A program made the position numbers and the translations under genes. A stretch of 6,142 nt of DNA from positions 1-6,142 of the forward strand of contig JABMPI010000455.1 in NCBI GenBank assembly GCA_013203755.1. The letters are read 5' to 3'. A model generated the notes under the pieces. It worked only from the letters and a program-made list of their open reading frames with translations, was not told the origin of the DNA and searched no databases. Source of the DNA: Bacteroidota bacterium (lineage in GTDB: Bacteria > Bacteroidota > Bacteroidia > Bacteroidales > Prolixibacteraceae). Of this stretch, positions 1-5,419 are shown one piece after another (within the stretch, counting starts at the first letter, position 1; each line of letters starts with the position of its first letter).

Positions 1-27
1 GGCGGGCTCAGAAATGCCTTCTTCGTG

Positions 28-59
28 TTTACTTTTTTGAGCTGCAGCAAAAAAGTAAA
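28..59. repeat. Perfect AT-rich hairpin, 12-bp arms (possible terminator or interspersed repeat)
   Basis: TTTACTTTTTTG at 28-39 is the exact reverse complement of CAAAAAAGTAAA at 48-59, separated by the 8-base loop AGCTGCAG. The stem is perfect, but only two of its twelve pairs are G:C. The structure could act as a terminator of a gene to the left of the window, since the strand symmetry gives T-runs on either strand. It could also be a copy of a short intergenic repeat; similar TTTACTTTTTTG-type hairpins are, as far as I recall, common between genes in Bacteroidota. Nothing in the window decides between these. Confidence 0.55.
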
Positions 60-268
60 ATCTGTCTGATAAGACAAAATATGAATGAAAAAATCAGCTA
101 ATCATTTGCTTATTATTTGTTTCAAACAGATTAATCCCCAAGAATATGAATTGATCAAAACAATTTCCTCAATAAAAATAGCTTGTTATCTTTGGTAGTT
201 TAATAGAAAGATGAAATTGAGAGCCAGACTTTTCTCAATCCACTTTCTCATTTTTAAAACGACCAACT
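60..268. other. Non-coding leader region before the permease
   Basis: No open frame with a credible start lies here. Together with the hairpin at 28-59 it forms the 268-base gene-free left end. The stretch is strongly AT-rich and holds one candidate promoter (164-194). I see no tRNA-like cloverleaf and no recognisable riboswitch core. Confidence 0.5.
164..194 (+). promoter_or_regulatory. Candidate Bacteroidota-type promoter for the permease operon
   Basis: TATCTTTG at 187-194 matches the Bacteroidota -7 consensus TAnnTTTG exactly. A weak -33 element, TTTC at 164-167, lies 19 bases upstream of it; the usual element is TTTG. Transcription would start near position 200 and give a leader of about 70 bases before the ATG at 269. 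The -7 match is good and the -33 match poor, so the call rests mainly on one box and on its position before the first gene of the cluster. Confidence 0.4.
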
Positions 269-1588
269 ATGATGCCTTTATTTGTTGTTTTGAGTGGAGT
301 AATTCTTCTGCTATTGTTAATCACTGTATTAAAGTTTAATGCATTTATCTCGTTTACCATAGTTTGCCTATTTGTGGGTTTAACGATGGGCTTGCCTTTG
401 GAAGTAGCTATCAACGCCTTAAAAAAAGGAATGGGTGACACGCTGAGCCTTTTAGTATTAATTCTTGGCTTTGGCTCGATGCTCGGGAAAATTGTTGCCG
501 ACAGTGGCGCAGCACAACGAATTACACAAACGCTGATTGCCGCATTTGGACTTAAAAAAATTCACTGGGCTTTAATGATAACAGGGTTTATTGTGGGTAT
601 CCCCATGTTTTTTTCTGTAGGTTTTGTAATTCTGGTTCCAATAGTATTTACCATTGCTGCTTCAACCCGATTGCCCTTGCTATTTGTTGGACTTCCCATG
701 CTTGCTTCCTTATCCGTAACTCACGGTTACTTACCACCCCACCCCGCACCAACTGCCATCGCCGACATGTTTGGCGCCGATATGGGAAAAACAATGATGT
801 ATGGTATTTTGGTTGCCATTCCTGCAATTATAGTTGCCGGACCAGTTCTTTCTCCCCGATTCAAAAGAATAAAAGCAACACCACTGACCGAATTCACAGG
901 ACAAATACTACTCGATAAAAGTAAGTTACCATCTACATTCATAAGCATTTTAGCCGCGCTAATGCCGGTAGTATTAATAGGATTTTCGGCAATTGCCTCT
1001 CAGTTTATAGACGAACTTTCACCCATTTATTCTTTTATTAAAGGAATAGGAAATCCGGTATTAGCCATGTTATTATCGGTACTGTTTGCCATTTATGCGC
1101 TCGCATTACGAAACGGAAAAAAAATGACAGAAGTGATGGAAGGACTCACCCATGCCATTTCGAGCATTGCTATGATTTTACTAATTCTGGCCGGTGCCGG
1201 AGGTTTAAAAGAGATATTAGTGGCAAGTGGCATTAGCGAATATCTGGGTGGCTTGTTGGGACAATCCACAATTTCACCACTTATTCTTGCCTGGCTAATT
1301 GCAGCAATAATTCGCGTAGCAGTTGGTTCTGCAACAGTTGCAGGAATGACAGCAGCCGGAATTGTACTACCTTTGGTTTCCGACCCAAGCGTTTCGCCAG
1401 AATTAATGGTTTTGGCAATTGGTTCAGGAAGTTTAATGTTATCGCACGTTAACGACGGGGGATTTTGGATGTTTAAAGAATATTTTAACCTAACTGTAAA
1501 AGAGACCCTCTCAACCTGGACAGTGATGGAAACAACCATTTCAATCGTTGGTTTATTGGTTATACTGTTATTAAATACAATCATATAA
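269..1588 (+). CDS. GntP-family permease (gluconate/D-serine-type proton symporter)
   Basis: A 439-residue, very hydrophobic inner-membrane protein, close to the 438-447 residues of E. coli GntT, GntP and DsdX. About 11-13 membrane segments can be picked out, including residues 2-21, 24-42, 58-75, 99-130, 176-195, 222-246, 259-280, 295-313, 336-370 and 418-437. Family signatures are HGYLPPHPAPTAIA at 152-165, RVAVGSATVAG around 349-359 and SHVNDGGFW at 392-400. GntP members carry gluconate, other sugar acids or D-serine by proton symport; the sequence alone does not fix the substrate. The neighbours (PLP enzyme of D-amino acid type, RidA, M19 peptidase) favour an amino-acid-like substrate over a sugar acid, by inference. 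No gluconate kinase or dehydratase is nearby. ATG codons at 269 and 272 are both possible starts; there is no clear Shine-Dalgarno sequence. It is first in the cluster and ends 9 bases before the RidA gene. Confidence 0.93.
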   Translation: MMPLFVVLSGVILLLLLITVLKFNAFISFTIVCLFVGLTMGLPLEVAINALKKGMGDTLSLLVLILGFGSMLGKIVADSGAAQRITQTLIAAFGLKKIHWALMITGFIVGIPMFFSVGFVILVPIVFTIAASTRLPLLFVGLPMLASLSVTHGYLPPHPAPTAIADMFGADMGKTMMYGILVAIPAIIVAGPVLSPRFKRIKATPLTEFTGQILLDKSKLPSTFISILAALMPVVLIGFSAIASQFIDELSPIYSFIKGIGNPVLAMLLSVLFAIYALALRNGKKMTEVMEGLTHAISSIAMILLILAGAGGLKEILVASGISEYLGGLLGQSTISPLILAWLIAAIIRVAVGSATVAGMTAAGIVLPLVSDPSVSPELMVLAIGSGSLMLSHVNDGGFWMFKEYFNLTVKETLSTWTVMETTISIVGLLVILLLNTII

Positions 1589-1597
1589 AATTGAATT

Positions 1598-2065
1598 ATG
1601 AATACGATCGAAGCAAAAATTAAAGAACTGGGTTTGGAATTACCTCCAGCACCACCGCTGGGAGGAATTTATTATCCAGTTGTTATAACCGGAAACCATT
1701 TGTATGTTTCGGGACAGGGACCTGTTCAAAGCAACAGCGAACTCATTAAAGGAAAAGTAGGTAGAGATTTGACTCTGGAGGAAGGACAATTAGCTGCCTG
1801 CCAGGTTGGATTAACAATGCTTGCAACAATAAAAGCACAAATTGGCGATTTAGGAAAAATAAAGCGACTAATTAAAACGCTGGGAATGGTGAACTGCTAC
1901 CCCGAATTTGAACAACACCCACAAACCATTAATGGTTTTAGCCAGTTTATGATTGATGTTTTTGGTGAAGAAAATGGGAAAGGTGCCCGAAGTGCTGTTG
2001 GCATGTCGCTTCCCGGAAACATTGCAGTGGAAGTAGAATGTATTTTTGAATTACACGAAGAATAA
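1598..2065 (+). CDS. RidA family protein (YjgF/YER057c/UK114), enamine/imine deaminase-like
   Basis: A 155-residue cytosolic protein, longer than the classical RidA of about 128 residues and resembling the longer RidA branch of about 150 residues. RidA proteins form trimers and hydrolyse the reactive 2-aminoacrylate and related imines released by PLP-dependent dehydratases. The C-terminal half holds the family core: an ARSAVG motif with Arg131, followed by LPGN and VEVE with Glu145. These align with Arg105 and Glu120 of the archetypal enzyme, so the key arginine that binds the substrate carboxylate is kept. The N-terminal part has the LYVSGQGP strand motif at 35-42 that corresponds to the (V)SGQ(I/L)P region of RidA. 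The start at 1598 follows an A-rich stretch 9 bases after the permease stop, which strongly suggests co-transcription. Members of the longer branch are not all proven deaminases, so the exact activity is uncertain. A PLP enzyme of enamine-releasing type follows, which fits the role. Confidence 0.92.
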   Translation: MNTIEAKIKELGLELPPAPPLGGIYYPVVITGNHLYVSGQGPVQSNSELIKGKVGRDLTLEEGQLAACQVGLTMLATIKAQIGDLGKIKRLIKTLGMVNCYPEFEQHPQTINGFSQFMIDVFGEENGKGARSAVGMSLPGNIAVEVECIFELHEE

Positions 2066-2069
2066 AGAA

Positions 2070-2138
2070 AGTACAAAGTAAAAAGTAGTAAGTAAAAAGT
2101 AAATGGATTAGAATGTATAAATCTTTTTACTTTGTACT
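2070..2138. repeat. 16-bp perfect inverted repeat between the RidA and PLP-enzyme genes
   Basis: AGTACAAAGTAAAAAG at 2070-2085 is the exact reverse complement of CTTTTTACTTTGTACT at 2123-2138, with a 37-base loop. The loop contains a second partial copy of the left arm, AAGTAAAAAG at 2090-2099, which can pair with 2123-2132 in a shorter-loop, mutually exclusive 10-bp hairpin. The element starts 4 bases after the RidA stop and fills most of the only long gap in the cluster. It may be a terminator or attenuator, an mRNA-processing or stabilising stem, or a small interspersed repeat. A TACTTTG at 2128-2134 inside the right arm resembles a relaxed -7 promoter box but has no good partner upstream. 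Confidence 0.65.
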
Positions 2139-2172
2139 ATTTACTAAATACTAACAACTAGATTCTAGAAAA

Positions 2173-3261
2173 ATGTGGTATGAAATAAATAATGAATCGT
2201 CGGTTTTTACACCGGCAATTTTGGTTTACCCCGATCGAATTAAGGAGAACATTCGCCGAATGGTTACACTGGCAGGCGATGCATCGCGTTTGCGCCCACA
2301 TGTAAAAACGCATAAAATGGGTGAAGTAGTAAAACTTCAGTTAGAACAAAACATCACCAAGTTTAAAGCCGCCACCCTCTCGGAACTAGAAATGACTGCC
2401 CAAAATGGGGGGACAGATATATTGTTATCCTACCCTTTATTAGGACCCGACATTCAGAAATATATCGATTTAATTCGGGAGTACCCGAATACAAAATTTT
2501 CAGTTACCGTTGATGCTTTTGATGCCTGTGCCCAATTAACTATTGCAGCGGTTCAAAACAACATTTGTCTGGATGTTTTTATAGACATCGATAATGGAAT
2601 GCACCGAACTGGTGCTTTGCCGGAAGATGCCCTGGAATTAGCAACAAAAATAAATATTAGCGAGTGGCTCAACCTAAAAGGCTTACATATTTACGACGGA
2701 CACATTCATGTTTCTGATTTTGAAACTCGAAAAACGGCTTGCGACAATGACTTTTCTGATGTTAGCGAATTAGTTACAAGACTTCAAAACCTTGGAATTA
2801 TTGCAGGAGAATTGGCTTGCGGCGGAACCTTTTCTTTTCCAATTCATGCAAAATATCCTGAGCGAACACTTTGTCCGGGTACACCGCTACTTTGGGATGC
2901 TGGCTATAAAAGCTCCATTCCCGATCTCGATTTTTTAAATGCTGCTGTTCTGGTTGGTCGGGTAATTAGCAAACCAAACGGAAATATTTGTTTCGATTTA
3001 GGACACAAAGCCATGGCCGCAGAAATGCCACAACCCCGTCTTGAATTTTTAGACATCGACATTCAAAACATAGAAAATCAAAGCGAAGAGCATTTGGTGA
3101 TAAAAACTAGTGCTTTTAAAAACCTTGAATTGGAAGATTTGGTGTACGCACTTCCCAAGCACATTTGTCCGACCGTTGCACTTCATGAAAAAGTATATGT
3201 TGTAAACGACAATCTTGCAACTGAAACATGGAATGTGGTAGCACGAAAAAGAACCTTCTAA
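2173..3261 (+). CDS. D-threonine aldolase/D-serine dehydratase-family PLP enzyme (fold type III)
   Basis: A 362-residue cytosolic enzyme of the alanine-racemase-like TIM-barrel plus beta-domain family (DSD1/D-threonine aldolase). The barrel begins with the RPHVKTHK motif at 41-48; Lys45 is the expected Schiff-base lysine and sits at the same position as in vertebrate D-serine dehydratase. Further family features are DIDNGMHRTG at 138-147, LHIYDGHIH at 171-179, ELACGGT at 213-219 and the C-terminal KHICPT with His330 and Cys332, the residues expected to hold the divalent metal. Family members cleave D-threonine or D-phenylserine to glycine plus aldehyde, or dehydrate D-serine or D-threo-3-hydroxyaspartate; a beta-hydroxyaspartate aldolase of the beta-hydroxyaspartate pathway is also in this family. 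All catalytic residues look intact. The sequence does not decide between aldolase and dehydratase, but the RidA neighbour leans towards a dehydratase (inference). The start at 2173 is preceded by AGAAAA. The next gene starts 9 bases downstream. Confidence 0.9.
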   Translation: MWYEINNESSVFTPAILVYPDRIKENIRRMVTLAGDASRLRPHVKTHKMGEVVKLQLEQNITKFKAATLSELEMTAQNGGTDILLSYPLLGPDIQKYIDLIREYPNTKFSVTVDAFDACAQLTIAAVQNNICLDVFIDIDNGMHRTGALPEDALELATKINISEWLNLKGLHIYDGHIHVSDFETRKTACDNDFSDVSELVTRLQNLGIIAGELACGGTFSFPIHAKYPERTLCPGTPLLWDAGYKSSIPDLDFLNAAVLVGRVISKPNGNICFDLGHKAMAAEMPQPRLEFLDIDIQNIENQSEEHLVIKTSAFKNLELEDLVYALPKHICPTVALHEKVYVVNDNLATETWNVVARKRTF

Positions 3262-3270
3262 TAAAAAACT

Positions 3271-4353
3271 ATGAGTAATACAGATAATAAAATTCTTTGT
3301 TTCGATGCGCATTTAGATATTTCGATGAATGCCATGGAATGGAACCGCGACCAGCGTTGGACAGTTGAACAAATTCGCAAAAGCGAAAAAGGAATGACTG
3401 ACAAACCAGACCGCGAACGCAACACCGTTTCGTTTCCTGCCCTTCGCGAAGGGAAAGTGGGATTAGTAGTTGCCACACAAATTGGGCGGGTGGCAAAACC
3501 CGACAGTCCAATTCCCGGATGGTATTCGCAAGAGCAAGCGTGGGCACACACACAAGGTCAGTTGCAATGGTACAGAACTATGGAGGAAGCCGGTGAAATG
3601 AAGCAGATTACCGATGCAAAATCCTTAGCAGAAAGTTTAGCTTTGTGGGAAAACCCAAATGACAATACACCCATTTGTTACCTGCTTAGTTTGGAAGGAG
3701 CCGATTCAATCGTTTCAATGGAACATTTGCACCGAGCCTATAATTATGGTTTGCGTGCCATCGGACCTGCACATTACGGTTCCGGTGTTTATGCCAACGG
3801 AACAGATGCTTCTGGGCGTCTCAACAACAGAGGTGTGGAACTTCTCCAAACCATGGAAAAGCTAAACATGATTTTAGATGTAACGCACCTGAATGACGAT
3901 GCTTTTTGGCACGCCATGGATTGTTTTAACGGGCATATTTGGGCGAGCCACAACAACTGCCGCAAATTTGTTGACCATAACCGCCAGTTTAGCGACGAGA
4001 TGATTACTGAATTAATTAACCGCAAAGCAGTTATTGGAATTGCCCTGGATGCCTGGATGATGGTTCCCAACTGGATACGCGGTGAATCAACACCACAATC
4101 GAAAAATGTAACGCTTGAAATTATGGTGGATAACATCGACCATGTTTGTCAGTTGGCAGGTAACTCATTACACGTTGGAGTGGGTAGCGATTTAGACGGT
4201 GGTTACGGAACTGAACAAGGTCCATACGATTTAGATACTATTGCTGACATTCAGAAAGTACCGACGCTTTTGCAAAAAAGAGGGTACAATACTGAGGACA
4301 TTGAAAACATTATGAACCGTAATTATATTCGTTTTTTACAAAACTACTTTTAA
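3271..4353 (+). CDS. Membrane-dipeptidase-like metallopeptidase, family M19 (renal dipeptidase type)
   Basis: A 360-residue zinc-dependent amidohydrolase-superfamily enzyme. The binuclear metal site is complete: FDAHLD at 11-16 gives His14 and Asp16, LSLEGAD gives the bridging Glu142, LDVTHL gives His206, WASHNN gives His227, and GSDLDG at 305-310 gives the catalytic Asp307. The 21-residue spacing between the two C-terminal histidines equals that of human renal dipeptidase (His198/His219). The conserved arginine region RKFVDHNR follows at 231-238. M19 enzymes cleave dipeptides and tolerate or prefer a D-residue at the C-terminal side; some act on other amide substrates. There is no signal peptide, so unlike the anchored animal enzyme this one should be cytosolic. 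It is tightly coupled (9 bases) to the PLP-enzyme gene, so it probably supplies that enzyme with substrate by releasing a D-amino acid (inference). The ATG at 3271 follows an A-rich stretch and gives the expected short lead before the first metal motif. Confidence 0.92.
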   Translation: MSNTDNKILCFDAHLDISMNAMEWNRDQRWTVEQIRKSEKGMTDKPDRERNTVSFPALREGKVGLVVATQIGRVAKPDSPIPGWYSQEQAWAHTQGQLQWYRTMEEAGEMKQITDAKSLAESLALWENPNDNTPICYLLSLEGADSIVSMEHLHRAYNYGLRAIGPAHYGSGVYANGTDASGRLNNRGVELLQTMEKLNMILDVTHLNDDAFWHAMDCFNGHIWASHNNCRKFVDHNRQFSDEMITELINRKAVIGIALDAWMMVPNWIRGESTPQSKNVTLEIMVDNIDHVCQLAGNSLHVGVGSDLDGGYGTEQGPYDLDTIADIQKVPTLLQKRGYNTEDIENIMNRNYIRFLQNYF

Positions 4354-4378
4354 AGTTTTCATTTAAACTAAACCAACG

Positions 4379-5266
4379 ATGAAACGGATTACACTAGTTT
4401 CCCTTTTGCTACAACTTGTTTTCATTCAAAGTCATGCGCAAGAAGTTTATAAACTATGGGAAGGAGTAGATATTCCGTTTTATAAAGAAAATAATTTAAA
4501 GGAATATGAAAAAGAGGCATTTCAAACCACCTGTGTTTTTGATATTACAGAACCTACTTTAACTATTTACGAGGCAAAAGGAAATAACTCGGGGAAGGCA
4601 GTAGTTGTAATTCCCGGAGGCGGATATTCTTTGGTTGCCATGTATCACGAAGGTTATTATATTGCTGAAGCACTTTCGGAACAGGGAATTACCGCTGCAG
4701 TTTTAAAGTACAGATTGCCTAATCCGAAATCATCCGATCAGCCGCATCTGGTTCCACTAAGCGATGCCAGGCGAGCATTAAAATTACTTCGCGAAAACGC
4801 GCTGAAATATGGCATTGATAAAGATAAAGTTGGTGTAATGGGATTTTCGGCCGGAAGCCATTTATCTACAGTCGCCAGCCTTTGGAAAAGTGAAGACCAG
4901 GATGAAAACCCTAATTTTTCGGGACTAATTTATGGAGTTACCAATCTTAGTACCGACAATCAAAAATGGTTGGAAGAGAGTTTGTATTTCCGCAAAATGA
5001 CAAAAGAGGAAATTGCAAGAAATACCCTACTCAATTTAGTTTCCAAAGATACACCACCTGCCTTTTTAGTACATGCCTACGACGATAATATTTGTAATGT
5101 TGAGGAGTCAACACTTTATGCCCAAAAACTTAGTGAAAATAATGTTTTGGTAGAAATACACTTGTTTCCAAAAGGCGGACATGGTTTTGGGCAAGGACGA
5201 AAAAAGGATGGAACCGACCAGTGGTTACCCCTTTTTGCCAACTGGATAAAAACAAATTTCCAGTAG
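4379..5266 (+). CDS. Exported alpha/beta-hydrolase (esterase/BD-FAE-like)
   Basis: A 295-residue alpha/beta-hydrolase with a signal peptide: Lys2 and Arg3, a hydrophobic stretch at 5-17, then SHA|Q with likely signal peptidase I cleavage after Ala20. The oxyanion loop is IPGGGYS at 78-84, the nucleophile elbow is GFSAG at 155-159 with Ser157, the acid is probably Asp236 in AYDDN, and the base is His268 in KGGHGFG. The triad is therefore complete. The PGGGY loop and overall size resemble the exported carbohydrate-esterase-like hydrolases (acetyl-xylan esterase, feruloyl esterase BD-FAE type) frequent in Bacteroidota. Substrate is unknown; a deacylase or ester-splitting role in the periplasm or outside is expected. 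It starts 25 bases after the M19 gene in the same direction and is probably the last gene of the operon. Its link to D-amino acid metabolism is not obvious; it might remove an ester or acyl group from the transported compound (speculation). Confidence 0.88.
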   Translation: MKRITLVSLLLQLVFIQSHAQEVYKLWEGVDIPFYKENNLKEYEKEAFQTTCVFDITEPTLTIYEAKGNNSGKAVVVIPGGGYSLVAMYHEGYYIAEALSEQGITAAVLKYRLPNPKSSDQPHLVPLSDARRALKLLRENALKYGIDKDKVGVMGFSAGSHLSTVASLWKSEDQDENPNFSGLIYGVTNLSTDNQKWLEESLYFRKMTKEEIARNTLLNLVSKDTPPAFLVHAYDDNICNVEESTLYAQKLSENNVLVEIHLFPKGGHGFGQGRKKDGTDQWLPLFANWIKTNFQ

Positions 5267-5299
5267 CTAAAACACTTTCAATATCAACATAATTTGTAA

Positions 5300-5318
5300 T
5301 GTTTTTTAAGAAAAAACA
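5300..5318 (+). terminator. Candidate weak terminator hairpin after the hydrolase gene
   Basis: TGTTTTTT at 5300-5307 pairs perfectly with AAAAAACA at 5311-5318 around an AAG loop, 34 bases after the hydrolase stop. The stem is almost wholly A:T and is not followed by a clear T-run, so it is a poor classical terminator. Its place at the end of a five-gene run and before a new candidate promoter is the main support. Confidence 0.3.
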
Positions 5319-5346
5319 ATAATATTTGAATCAAATACCCCGGTTG

Positions 5347-5373
5347 TTGATTTCTCAATTTTATTGTAAATTG
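5347..5373 (+). promoter_or_regulatory. Candidate promoter for the repeat lipoprotein
   Basis: TTG at 5347-5349 (part of TTGTTG from 5344) and TAAATTG at 5367-5373 are 17 bases apart and resemble the Bacteroidota -33 TTTG and -7 TAnnTTTG boxes, each with one base lacking. Transcription would start near 5380, about 40 bases before the ATG at 5420. The match is modest; the 153-base gap after the hydrolase gene supports an independent unit. Confidence 0.35.
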
Positions 5374-5419
5374 CAGAACAGACTTTCTATAGACGCAATT
5401 TTTATTTAATACCACTGAC

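Noticed and set aside
3..101. Open frame at the left edge that could be the tail of an upstream gene
   Set aside because: The short translated tail reads through the hairpin at 28-59 and shows no family resemblance; all three forward frames stop by about 101, so no real gene end can be chosen.
1093..1584. Long minus-strand open frame (163 codons) opposite the permease gene
   Set aside because: It is antisense to the well-supported GntP coding region, which carries family motifs up to its end; the antisense product shows no recognisable domain.
2158..2168. CTAGATTCTAG palindrome just before the PLP-enzyme start, as an operator
   Set aside because: Half-sites of five A/T-rich bases occur by chance too easily, and there is no second copy elsewhere in the window to support a binding site.
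3789..4136. Minus-strand open frame opposite the M19 gene, and other antisense frames at 3049-3553
   Set aside because: The forward frames there have complete catalytic motifs; the antisense products are compositional shadows.
269..4353. A beta-hydroxyaspartate (glycolate assimilation) pathway cluster
   Set aside because: Only the aldolase-family PLP enzyme would fit; the aminotransferase, dehydratase and imine reductase of that pathway are absent from the window.
5371..5393. Sigma70-like TTGCAG ... TATAGA pair before the lipoprotein gene
   Set aside because: The spacing is only 11 bases, too short for a sigma70 promoter, and this motif type is not the usual one in Bacteroidota.
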